Source: JADLBR01 sp964651705
GTDB taxonomy: Bacteria; Verrucomicrobiota; Verrucomicrobiia; JADLBR01
Assembly: GCA_964651705.1 (NCBI GenBank)
Contig: CAZYWZ010000004.1
Coordinates: forward strand, 1-64,000
DNA: 64,000 nucleotides
Direction of reading: 5' to 3'
Part shown: one piece after another, positions 52,385-60,176 of the stretch
Numbering within the stretch: position 1 is the stretch's first letter
Layout of the letters: the number at the start of each line of letters is the position of its first letter
Translations under genes and position numbers: made by a program
The notes under the pieces: model-generated
The model's database searches: none
What the model was told of the DNA's origin: nothing
What the model saw: only the letters and a program-made list of their open reading frames with translations

Positions 52385-54243
52385 CAGTACTCCGCATCGA
52401 ATGGGACGACCGGCCCCTCGTCGGCATCTTCTGGATATGCCCCGGGCTGGCTGGCCGCGGCATCGGATGCTGCGGCATGGATGCCCGCGCTGTTGCGCTT
52501 CTTCTGGGCCTCCCGGCGGACACGCTTGGTCTCCTTCTGCGCCTGCTCGATGATGCTGTTCTGGTTGCGCCTGGCGCGGACGATGGCGTCCATGTCCCGC
52601 GCGTCTTGACCCTCGGCCCTCATGCGGCGGCGGATCGCCTGGAATTCCCAGATGCTCATGGGCGGCCAGCCCGGATCGCCGTAGGGGATCGGGTGGTAGA
52701 CCCGGTTGTCCGGGTCCCAGAAATAGACGACGCTGATGTCCCGGGGATCCCGCCTGATGAGGAACTTTCTCGGGAGCCTGCGGTTCTTCGGATCCCTGGC
52801 GTCCCTGAACGCCCGGAGCACGTCGCTCCGGTACTCCACCCAGTCCCATCTGACGCCGTATTCCTCGACCTGCGCCTCCCTGAAAGGGAGAAAATCCAGC
52901 CTGAAGCGCCCCGCGTCCGACGGCATCCTCGGCAGCCCGCATGCCGGGTGATCGGCACCGCCCTCGGCGTCCTTCCTCCAGGCGACGATCGGGGGCATGC
53001 CGATCTCGGAGTGGATCTCGTTGTGGTAGTCCCCGCAGATGACCTCCATGAGCCACCGCTCCGTCTCGCGCAGTGTCAGCGCCGCCCTGGCCTCCGAGTC
53101 GTACTCTCCGCGCTCCTCCGGGTTCGAGAACGTCGCCCCGGGGACTTCCTTCAGCCGACCGGCAAGCGTTCCGAGCGCCCTCTCGATGTGGCCTCCCCAA
53201 TTCGGCTTCTCGACCGGGCGCCACATCTTTTCGATCCCGTATTCCTCGCAGGCCAAGGCGAGCATCTCGCCGCGGAATTCCTTCGCGTTGTCCATGTGCA
53301 ATGACTCCGGCAGCCCCATCACCGGCCAAGGGTGGCAGCAGCCAAGGTGCTCCAGGAGGGCATCTTTCGGCAACACGGATTGGGTGATGGCCAGCCCCGC
53401 AGCCAGTGCGCCGGGATTCTCCAGTGCGAGACAGTGCCCGGTGACCGCTCGGGTGCGCAGATCGAAAACCAGGCTGAGGTGGGGTCGTCCGATGGGCAGG
53501 CGGTGCACGTCGTCGACGATGATCAGATCCAGCGGTGTGTGATCGATCTGCACGACCGACAATCTGAACGGGGCATCTGCCGAGCCCGCGCTCACCCCGA
53601 ACCTCTTCCGCTCCGCGCCGACCCCTTGCCTCTTGCGCACCGCCCTGGGCGCATCCAATTCCCTGATCCGCGCCCGGAACGTGTTCACGTGCGGTGGACG
53701 GACCCCCGCATCGATACATCGGAGCTCCAGCTGCCGATAGCAGGCAACCACATTGCGCTTCTGGTCCTTCAGATACAGGTCCTGGATCACTCCGGCGACG
53801 AGATCCTCGACGGCGCCGTCCAGCTTCCGGCTGCCCGGCTTCACGCCCCTTTTCTCATCAAAGAGGGCGGTCACCGCCATATTGTTGCGATAGCGGCGAA
53901 GCCACCGGTAGACTGTGGTGAAATGCACCCCCTCATCCTTCGCCAGTTCGCGCACCGAGCGCGTGATCCCCTCGCGGTCGAGTACCTTCCGGACGATCAG
54001 TTGACGCCTCTTGGCTGCGCCCCAATCCTGCTCGGGAATCGCCGCCAGATCCTGGGCGGGTGCCGCGGCCTCGTCCGGGAGCCGCAGCCCATCGATCCGG
54101 ACGATGTCGAGATCTCCGCTGGCCATGTCCTCGACCAGCACGTGCTCGGCCCGGGCGGGACCGAGGACCCTCACGGCCCGGTCTCCCGCGACGAGCACCC
54201 TGCCTGGCTCGAACCTTATGACTCCCACAGGGGCGACCTCCAT
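52384..54243 (-). CDS. tniA: TniA/TnsB-family DDE transposase
   Basis: 619 residues from ATG 54243, overlapping the tnsA stop by 28 bases. A start with GGGGAGA just upstream is more likely than the long frame from 54639. Helix-turn-helix segments (SVRELAKDEGVHFTTVYRWL) precede the integrase core: VVQIDHTPLDLIIVDD with Asp about 232, LHMDNAKEFRGEML with Asp about 316, and NWGGHIERALGTL with Glu about 353. A Mu/TnsB C-terminal domain and a basic tail (KKRNSAGIHAAA-like) follow. It would cut the 3' ends and join them at the target. Confidence 0.93.
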   Translation of the reverse strand: MEVAPVGVIRFEPGRVLVAGDRAVRVLGPARAEHVLVEDMASGDLDIVRIDGLRLPDEAAAPAQDLAAIPEQDWGAAKRRQLIVRKVLDREGITRSVRELAKDEGVHFTTVYRWLRRYRNNMAVTALFDEKRGVKPGSRKLDGAVEDLVAGVIQDLYLKDQKRNVVACYRQLELRCIDAGVRPPHVNTFRARIRELDAPRAVRKRQGVGAERKRFGVSAGSADAPFRLSVVQIDHTPLDLIIVDDVHRLPIGRPHLSLVFDLRTRAVTGHCLALENPGALAAGLAITQSVLPKDALLEHLGCCHPWPVMGLPESLHMDNAKEFRGEMLALACEEYGIEKMWRPVEKPNWGGHIERALGTLAGRLKEVPGATFSNPEERGEYDSEARAALTLRETERWLMEVICGDYHNEIHSEIGMPPIVAWRKDAEGGADHPACGLPRMPSDAGRFRLDFLPFREAQVEEYGVRWDWVEYRSDVLRAFRDARDPKNRRLPRKFLIRRDPRDISVVYFWDPDNRVYHPIPYGDPGWPPMSIWEFQAIRRRMRAEGQDARDMDAIVRARRNQNSIIEQAQKETKRVRREAQKKRNSAGIHAAASDAAASQPGAYPEDADEGPVVPFDAEY

Positions 54244-54995
54244 TCCCGCGGCATCTCCCCACGGTGATCCCAGGACCGGATCGGCGAGCGCATCGTCAGG
54301 GGGGCGTGAAGGTCGATCACGAAGTGGCCCGAGACAGCCATCCTCCACATCGTGCTGATGAGGCGCGCCCTGCGATCCGGATCCCCGTCGGGCTTCCCCG
54401 ACTTGAGAAGAGCGCCAAGCACCTCCTCGGGAGTCGTCCCCACCCGCCCGGACACCGCGCCATGCACTGCCATCCAGTCCTCCTTGCTCGGCTCGAATCC
54501 CCGGTATGGGCGCAGGAACCGGGCGTTCCGAAGGTACGGAACCCTGATGTGGGTCTCGGTCAGCACCCGGAACCGCCAGTCCCTTTCCCCGCAGTACCGC
54601 TCGGCCGCCGCGTGTTTTGCCTTGTCTCGCTCGTCGCATTCCTGGACGTCCGCCGAACGCTTCACCTCCACGAGGAGCACTTCAGATTCGGCCGGCGGCA
54701 GGAAACGCGGGTCGAAACGGATCAGGGCATCCGGGGTGTACTTGCGCGCCCGGCCTCCGTCGTCCGTCCAGGGAACCTTCAAGGGTTGGTCGTAGAAAGC
54801 CACCACCATCGGGTCAAAATCAAGGATCGTCAGCAGGTCCCGCTCCAGCGGGGATTCAAACTGCTTCACCTGATGGTCTTTAACCGAGACGAACTCCCCG
54901 GTCAGGGTCGTGGCGCTCTTTCCAATCCATCTGGCCCGGGCGGGGTAGTGAATCACGTTCCCGCCCCTCAGATTGCGGCATTCCTCGGCTCTCAT
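54216..54995 (-). CDS. tnsA: TnsA-like endonuclease
   Basis: 259 residues from ATG 54995; the frame is open to 55112 but those residues are AT-end translation. The restriction-enzyme fold of TnsA is visible: FESPLERDLLTILDFDP with Glu51, KYTPDALIRFD with Asp89, and EVLLVEVKRSADV with Glu110 and Lys112. The C-terminal part is a winged-helix-like region (ALLKSGKPDGD). TnsA cleaves the 5' ends in Tn7, giving cut-and-paste transposition. Its presence marks the element as Tn7-like rather than the replicative Tn5053 type. It is the first gene of the inward operon at the right end. Confidence 0.88.
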   Translation of the reverse strand: MRAEECRNLRGGNVIHYPARARWIGKSATTLTGEFVSVKDHQVKQFESPLERDLLTILDFDPMVVAFYDQPLKVPWTDDGGRARKYTPDALIRFDPRFLPPAESEVLLVEVKRSADVQECDERDKAKHAAAERYCGERDWRFRVLTETHIRVPYLRNARFLRPYRGFEPSKEDWMAVHGAVSGRVGTTPEEVLGALLKSGKPDGDPDRRARLISTMWRMAVSGHFVIDLHAPLTMRSPIRSWDHRGEMPREWRSPLWES

Positions 54996-55161
54996 GTTGT
55001 GTGCATTAGCCCCGGATCCATCCCATGGCGGGAAAACCGGGAACCTGTCGCCGAGAACATCCGGAGGACCGAAAGACCCTCCCTCTCGCCCTTTGGCCAT
55101 AAAACTACCCATGCCCTACCAAACATATACGCTATCTGTAGCATTTTTCCATGTATTTCAG
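54996..55161. mobile_element. Right end of the Tn7-like transposon
   Basis: About 165 bases between tnsA and the broken comM, clearly AT-richer near 55096-55160. Two similar motifs, TTTGGCCATAAAA (55092-55104) and TTTTTCCATGTAT (55144-55156), 52 bases apart, could be transposase-binding sites. The comM homology begins at about 55162, so the terminal base lies within a few bases of 55160. A canonical TGT/ACA terminus was not identified. Confidence 0.6.
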
Positions 55162-55834
55162 AGGGGGCACCAACCCCGCGCCCGGTGAGATCAGCCTCGC
55201 CCACAATGGCGTGCTCTTCCTCGACGAGTTTCCGGAATTCAAGCGCTCCGCGCTCGAGGTCCTTCGCCAACCCCTCGAGGACGGCCACGTGACGGTCTCC
55301 CGGGCGGCGGGGACGATGACGTTTCCCGCGCGCTTCATGCTCGTCGCCGCCATGAACCCCACCCCCGATGGCAAACCCGCAGCGGAATCGCGCTCCACCC
55401 CCAATGAGATCCGGCGCTACATGGCCCGGCTCTCCGGGCCGCTCCTCGACCGCATCGACCTCCATGTCGAGGTCTCCGCCGTCAAGGTCCCCGCTCTCGC
55501 CAACGCCGCAGAAGGCGAGCCCTCCGCCGTCGTCCGCGCCCGCGTCGAGGCCGCCTGCGACCGCCAGCGGCACCGTTTCCGCCGCCACCGCTCCGTCCGC
55601 TACAATGGCCAGATGGGAACCCGCGAGATCCGCCACGCTTGCCCCCTCGACGCCCACTCCCAGGAAATCCTGAACCTCGCCGTGGGCGACATGCTCCTAT
55701 CCGCCCGCGCCTACCACCGCATCCTTAAAGTCGCCCGCACCATCGCCGACCTCGACGCCTCCGACGCCATCCGGGAAAATCACCTCACCGAGGCCATCCA
55801 ATACCGCTCCCTCGACCGCCAGCTCTGGGGATGA
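55162..55834 (+). pseudogene. comM: 3' fragment of comM/yifB (Mg-chelatase-like helicase), interrupted
   Basis: Residues GGTNPAPGEISLAHNGVLFL, then DEFPEFKRSALEVLRQPLED, then FPARFMLVAAMNPTPDGKP continue into LSGPLLDRIDLHVEV and the C-terminal QMGTREIRHACP region. This is the second half of the ComM/YifB AAA helicase family, about 225 of about 500 residues. The usual cysteines after MNP are replaced here. The Walker A half is absent, and the frame crosses into AT-rich transposon DNA at about 55162. ComM is a branch-migration helicase for natural transformation in studied species, and its gene is a known attachment site for Tn7/TniA-type elements. The gene is inactivated here. Confidence 0.88.
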
Positions 55835-55917
55835 CCGATCTCGATCGGGGACTCAGGAAACGTGGCCGTCGCTGCGACCCGTCTGCTTCCTGAGTTCCTG
55901 AGTCCCGGATCATCCCC
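55827..55917. terminator. Nested hairpin between convergent comM and etfA
   Basis: An outer 8-bp stem (GGGGATGA 55827-55834 with TCATCCCC 55910-55917) and an inner 12-bp stem (GGGACTCAGGAA 55848-55859 with TTCCTGAGTCCC 55895-55906) pair perfectly. CCGATCTCGATCGG forms a small side hairpin. The stop codons of both genes lie inside the outer arms. It is a probable bidirectional terminator without a T-run. Confidence 0.6.
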
Positions 55918-56929
55918 CGCCGAGCTTCGCGTTCACCGCCCCCATGACCGCGAAGGCATCCGCCACGTAGAGCACATCGGCCTTCCCGCGCGCCCAGCCG
56001 CAATTCGGGTCCAGGTTGACCGCCCGTCGCTCCGCGATGAACCGCCAACCGACGGTGTGCGGTTCTTCGCCGTGGCAGCAGGTGGCCAGGCCCTTCGGGT
56101 GCCGCGGCGTCGAGCCGGTCTGCCCGACCTGATTCAGGTGGGTCAGAAAAGGCAGCACGGCCTGTCCCTCGCCCCCGAGATCCACCAGTGACTTCGTGCT
56201 CCCGAGCGACGCCCGCGTCTGCCTCAAGAAATCCCGGATGATCGCCTCGGCATCTTTGGCGTGCACCTGCCCATCGCCCTGCTTCTTGGTCCACCCGGCG
56301 CCGGTCACGAACAGCAATTTCGCGTCCGGACGAATGGTCTGCGCGTCTTCGGAGGGGGCCTGGACGCCGGCGACCTTGGCGCGGACCGCACCCGCATCGG
56401 CGGCCACCTTCTCCACGCCGGGCGCCCCCGCCTCCCCCTGCCATGCGGGCGCCACGCCCGATTCGATCGCGAGACACCACGGTCGCTGCGCCCGCGTCAG
56501 GCACCCCTCGAGCCGCTGCCGATAGTACCAGCGATGGATGCGGATCGCATCACCCTCCCGCGCGATCCCGGTGACGTGCGTGTCCGCGCGCCCGCCGAGC
56601 CGATGCGCCAATCCCGGCAGCACCCGATTCCAGCGGGACGACGCCGCGACCACCACGATCGCCGCGCCCGCCGCCCGGCAGATCGCTTCCGCGGCGACCA
56701 CGTCGCTCCCGTATCTCGCCTGCGTGAATGCCTCCCCCTCGACCGCGAGCCAGCGCGTCGCGCCGCACCCGCCGATCGCTGCCGCGGCCTTGCCGGTTTC
56801 GCCGCCGATCAGGCCGACGGTCAGCTTCCCGCCTTCGGCCAACTGCCGCGCCACCGAAAGCGCCTCAAGCGCCGCGGACGATACCGCGCCGCCCTCCTCC
56901 ACGTGGGCCAAAAATAGAACATCTTCCAT
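55910..56929 (-). CDS. etfA: Electron transfer flavoprotein alpha subunit (divergent)
   Basis: 339 residues from ATG 56929, five bases after etfB; a longer frame from 56953 overlaps etfB. The N-terminal EtfA fold is seen in DVLFLAHVEEGG and LTVGLIGG. The FAD-binding C-terminal domain has ALLFVTGAGWTKK-like and QVGQTGST segments, then a CHGEEPH stretch where most EtfA have a GISGAIQH motif. It therefore appears to be a divergent EtfA in which part of the FAD loop is changed. EtfA pairs with EtfB to carry electrons from acyl-CoA dehydrogenase to the membrane quinone oxidoreductase encoded upstream. It is the last gene of the minus-strand set and converges on the comM fragment. Confidence 0.85.
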   Translation of the reverse strand: MEDVLFLAHVEEGGAVSSAALEALSVARQLAEGGKLTVGLIGGETGKAAAAIGGCGATRWLAVEGEAFTQARYGSDVVAAEAICRAAGAAIVVVAASSRWNRVLPGLAHRLGGRADTHVTGIAREGDAIRIHRWYYRQRLEGCLTRAQRPWCLAIESGVAPAWQGEAGAPGVEKVAADAGAVRAKVAGVQAPSEDAQTIRPDAKLLFVTGAGWTKKQGDGQVHAKDAEAIIRDFLRQTRASLGSTKSLVDLGGEGQAVLPFLTHLNQVGQTGSTPRHPKGLATCCHGEEPHTVGWRFIAERRAVNLDPNCGWARGKADVLYVADAFAVMGAVNAKLGGG

Positions 56930-56934
56930 AAGCC

Positions 56935-57747
56935 TCACTCGCTCCCCAACCACGCCACGATCTCGTCGGCGATCTGTTCCGGTGCCATATCCTTGACGAT
57001 CTTCGTCTCCCGCTGCTGTTTGGGCGCGGACACGCTCACGAAGGTCACGCCCTCAGCGCCAACCTTCGCCGGCTTGGCCTTCTGCAGCGCGGGCATGACG
57101 CCGCGCATGTTGGCCATGCCCACCTGCGGGTTGTTCTTCGGCTCGGGCAACCCGCCCGTCGCCCAGCCCAGCACCGCCGGCGGACCCGGGCACACCGCGA
57201 CCTGATGGCGGCCCCCCTCGATCCGCTCCAGGATCTTGAAGGAACCATCCCCCCCGATCTCCAGCAGATCCACGCCCTGAAATTGCTCCGTTATCCCAAG
57301 CCGCTCCCCGACGATCTGCATCACCGCCCCCGAACCGCGCGCGGCCGACTCCCATCCCCCGAATACCAGCAAGCGCGAACGATCCAGCCCCGCGATCCCC
57401 TCGATCGCGCCGGCCAGCGCCTCCGCCACCTCCGCCGCCTCGGTGAATGCACCCCCCGGCCCATCCAGCGGCACGAACTCGAATGGCACCCTCTGCGCCA
57501 CCGTCATCATCACCTGCTGCAGCTTCGCCTTCGGCCCCAGGCTGACCAGCCACACCTTGCTCCCCGGCCGCTGCTTCGCGAGATTCGCCGCCTCGTACAG
57601 CGCGTGCCCGGCCCACGGGTCCAGCCACGCCGGCAACATCATCTCGTTCTTCAGCCCCGGCCCCTGCGGGCCGGCCACCGGCTCGATCGTCTGCAGCGGG
57701 TCCGGGACCACGCTGCCGCACACCACGATGTGATAACCTTCGCTCAT
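56935..57747 (-). CDS. etfB: Electron transfer flavoprotein beta subunit
   Basis: 270 residues from ATG 57747 (GGAG 6 bases upstream; an in-frame ATG four codons earlier is weaker). The opening IVVCGSVVPDP and the AANLAKQRPGSKVWLVSLGP segment are the EtfB AMP-binding fold, with GWESAARGSGAVMQIVGERL as the conserved D/G-rich stretch. It binds AMP and structurally completes the EtfAB dimer. The stop lies 5 bases before etfA. About 530 bases of repeat-rich intergenic DNA separate it from the quinone oxidoreductase gene upstream. Confidence 0.9.
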   Translation of the reverse strand: MSEGYHIVVCGSVVPDPLQTIEPVAGPQGPGLKNEMMLPAWLDPWAGHALYEAANLAKQRPGSKVWLVSLGPKAKLQQVMMTVAQRVPFEFVPLDGPGGAFTEAAEVAEALAGAIEGIAGLDRSRLLVFGGWESAARGSGAVMQIVGERLGITEQFQGVDLLEIGGDGSFKILERIEGGRHQVAVCPGPPAVLGWATGGLPEPKNNPQVGMANMRGVMPALQKAKPAKVGAEGVTFVSVSAPKQQRETKIVKDMAPEQIADEIVAWLGSE

Positions 57748-57920
57748 GCTTTTCTCCAATACCCCGCGCCTCCGCGGGGGATGGCATTAGGGCTGGTTCT
57801 GGGCAGAGTTTCAAGTTTCAAGTTTCGGCGGCCGGATGGCGATACCGCTTTGGGTCCGCGCTCGGGTCGCCCCTGGCGATCGGGGCGCGGGCGTTGACCC
57901 TGGTGCGCGGGTCCCGGCTT

Positions 57921-57971
57921 CGCCGGGAGCCAAAGCGGTGTCGCCGCTGCGCTCTGCCACCGCAGTCCAAA
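57921..57971 (-). repeat. Dispersed 51-base intergenic repeat, copy 1
   Basis: Minus-strand copy starting TTTGGACTGCGGTGGCAGAG and ending CTTTGGCTCCCGGCG. It matches the plus-strand copy at 63546-63596 with one mismatch over 51 bases. Within it GCGGTG and CACCGC are complementary, so it can fold. Confidence 0.88.
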
Positions 57972-58037
57972 AGTGGGTCGCCTCCTGCGCTGTCCTTGAG
58001 AGTAGGCGCGCAACCCCAACCAACAGGAAGTTTCTGG

Positions 58038-58145
58038 CTAGCCCCGCCGCCTGCGGAGAACCAGGCAAATCAGGCCCAGTCCGAGCCAGAGCGTCATCGT
58101 GGCTTCGGGGATGACGAGCGAGACGGCATCGAGGGCGGGTCCCAT
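58038..58145 (-). other. 35-codon frame ending in a PEP-CTERM-like sorting tail
   Basis: The frame from ATG 58145 reads MGPALDAVSLVIPEATMTLW, then LGLGLICLVLRRRRG and stop. VIPEA, a hydrophobic helix and RRRR are the three parts of a PEP-CTERM protein-sorting signal. No larger gene precedes it (an in-frame TAA lies five codons upstream), so it is likely the remnant of a lost exported protein. It may instead be a microprotein. Confidence 0.5.
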
Positions 58146-58276
58146 GTTACCCGCGGTTTAACTGACAAACTATTGGACGCGCTGTAAACAGCATACCGGT
58201 GCTCGGTCCATCCCATGTCGCGCCCCGGCGAAACGGAAATCGCTTTCGGCGACCCCGCGGGCGAATCGCGATCCCC

Positions 58277-60151
58277 TTAATTTTCCGCCGAATGCAGGCC
58301 GCCGGTGCCCGAGCGGAAGGCGATGACGCCCTGTTCCGGGTCATCGGGGTTCGCCTGCGCGCAATTCCATAGGCAGGCGCCGCAATGGACGCACTTCTCG
58401 CGGTCGAACACCGGCATGCCCCCGGGGCCCGGCATGATCGCCTGGCCCGAGCAGAGCTCGACGCAGATCTGCGTCCCGCAGCGCTCGCACAGGTTGGGAT
58501 ACCGGAAAACCACGTGATCCGCATACCCCACCGGGGCCTGCACCTTCCCGCCGATGAGCAGCGCATCCTGGTGCGTCACGAGCAACTGCCCATCATACGG
58601 GATCGCCGGCCAACCGCACCGCTCCATCAGCGCCCCGTGGATCGACTCGCCCTTCGCGACGCATTCCTTCCGGATCGCGGCGATCTCCTCCGGCGAGATC
58701 TTCCCGCGATAATACTCCTCCAGCGACGGGACGCGCCGGTGCGGCGGCACCGGGCGCCCGGGGATCGCCGCGAGGCCCTTGGTCAGGCCCGCCAGCGCCA
58801 TCCCCACCAACCCGCTGATGAAGCCATGATGAAAACCATCGCGCGCCTTCTCCGCCACCCGCGCGTCGCGCTCGACCCAGCTCTCGCGCCGGCGCCGCAC
58901 GTAGGTCGCCTCGAGATTCTCTCGCGTGAAGGGTCGCCTCTCCTTGAGTAATTCCAATACGCCCTCGGCGAGCTGCACGCCCGTGGCCCACGCCTCATCG
59001 ACGCCCGAGCCGGTGAGCATGTTCGTGCTGCCCGAGCCCTCGCCGATGCGCGCGTAGCCATCGCCCACCAGCCGCGGCTCGCCCCGCCGGCCCGACTCCT
59101 GCAGCGTCTTCGCTCCCCACGAGCGCAGGCGGCCACCCTTGAGGTGCCGCCACAGATAGGGGTGCAGCATCCAGTGCTGCATGTAGCGGTAGGCCGTCCG
59201 CACCGGGCTATCAAACCACGATGGCACGAATATCCCCAGCGACGCGACGTTGCCCGGATGCACGTACAGGAACCCGAAAATCTCCGGCTCGGGGTAGCCG
59301 AAGGTGTGCAGCACCGTCCCTTCCTTCAGCGCGCAGCCCTCCGGCAGATCCACCACGACCTTCATCCCCACCGCCCAGTCGCGCTGGTGATGTCCCTCCG
59401 GCAACCCGAAGTGCTCGTCCAGCTGCCGGCCCACCGGGCCGATCGGCCCGTCGCCCACGACGGTCAGCGCCGCGCGCACATCCATGCCGGGCATGTAGCC
59501 CTCGCCCGGCTTGCCGGCCTTGTCCGTCCCCTGGTCCAAGAGGCGAACGCCCTTCACCGCCGCCCCATCGATCAGCGCCTCCGCCACCGGCGTGCCGGGC
59601 CAGATCTGTACCGCGCCCGTCCCCATCACCTGCGCGCCCACCCATTGGTTGAACTGCCCGATGGACATCACCAGCCCGCCATGCTTGTGCAAGAACGCCG
59701 GCGTCCAGGGCAACTCTACCGCCTGGTCGCGCACGCCCAGGACATTCGCCGCCCCGCGCATCAGGCCATCCGCCACCGCCAGCAGCCTCGGCCGCCGGCT
59801 CGCCCCCACGGGATCCAGAAGGTACGCGACCCTCTCCTCGGCGACCTCCGCCGCCATCGGGATCTGCGCCACCTCCAGATCCGGAAAGCTCTCCCGGATC
59901 GCCCGAGCCGCGGTCACCACGCCCGAGACCCCGAAGCCGATATCGTCGGCCCGCTCGTAACAGATGACCTGCGGGGGCATGCCCGGCGCCACCGCGCTCT
60001 CGAACGCGGGCGTGCCATCCTCTTGCATCAGGCGCCCCGCCAGCGTCTTGAGGAATCCCGCCGTCGCGGGACCAAACCCGATGCAGACGATGTCCGCCTC
60101 CATCGCTTGGCGCTCCACCGCGGGCGCCCCATCCTGATGCGATTCCGACAT
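58277..60151 (-). CDS. Electron transfer flavoprotein:quinone oxidoreductase (FixC/ETF-QO-like) with ferredoxin tail
   Basis: 624 residues. An N-terminal FAD motif ADIVCIGFGPATAGFLKTL (about 19-37) is followed by the flavoprotein body, with GEGSGSTNMLTGSGVDEAWA (about 385-404) as the second FAD segment. The final 80 residues contain LCERCGTQICVELCSGQAI and REKCVHCGACLWNCAQ, ligands for a 4Fe-4S cluster. The family moves electrons from EtfAB to membrane quinone. Amphipathic or hydrophobic stretches (ISGLVGMALAGLTKGLAAIP) may attach it to the membrane. It starts 25 bases after the acyl-CoA dehydrogenase gene, so they are co-transcribed. An ATG at codon 17 is a possible later start. Confidence 0.9.
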   Translation of the reverse strand: MSESHQDGAPAVERQAMEADIVCIGFGPATAGFLKTLAGRLMQEDGTPAFESAVAPGMPPQVICYERADDIGFGVSGVVTAARAIRESFPDLEVAQIPMAAEVAEERVAYLLDPVGASRRPRLLAVADGLMRGAANVLGVRDQAVELPWTPAFLHKHGGLVMSIGQFNQWVGAQVMGTGAVQIWPGTPVAEALIDGAAVKGVRLLDQGTDKAGKPGEGYMPGMDVRAALTVVGDGPIGPVGRQLDEHFGLPEGHHQRDWAVGMKVVVDLPEGCALKEGTVLHTFGYPEPEIFGFLYVHPGNVASLGIFVPSWFDSPVRTAYRYMQHWMLHPYLWRHLKGGRLRSWGAKTLQESGRRGEPRLVGDGYARIGEGSGSTNMLTGSGVDEAWATGVQLAEGVLELLKERRPFTRENLEATYVRRRRESWVERDARVAEKARDGFHHGFISGLVGMALAGLTKGLAAIPGRPVPPHRRVPSLEEYYRGKISPEEIAAIRKECVAKGESIHGALMERCGWPAIPYDGQLLVTHQDALLIGGKVQAPVGYADHVVFRYPNLCERCGTQICVELCSGQAIMPGPGGMPVFDREKCVHCGACLWNCAQANPDDPEQGVIAFRSGTGGLHSAEN

Positions 60152-60176
60152 GGCCTTGCGCCCACGACCCGGCCCG

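Larger units (their letters stand above)
50302..55161 (-). mobile_element. Tn7-like transposon core (tnsA-tniA-tniB-tniQ), right part
   Basis: Four overlapping transposition genes at the right end of an element inserted in comM. The left end is not found in the window, so the element extends at least to the zinc-ribbon/OLD genes and possibly beyond position 1. The listed span covers only the supported core and right end. Confidence 0.8.
57748..58276. other. Repeat-rich intergenic region between etfB and ETF-QO gene
   Basis: About 530 bases containing a 51-base dispersed repeat (57921-57971), a short tandem CAAGTTT run near 57810-57827 and a tiny PEP-CTERM-like frame (58038-58145). It interrupts an otherwise tight operon, so it probably arose by insertion or decay. 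Confidence 0.55.

Noticed and set aside
52384..53719. Upstream extension of the tniB frame to 53719
   Set aside because: Overlaps tniA; the residues before METGHLK have no homology-like pattern, and ATG 52384 overlaps the tniA stop as expected.
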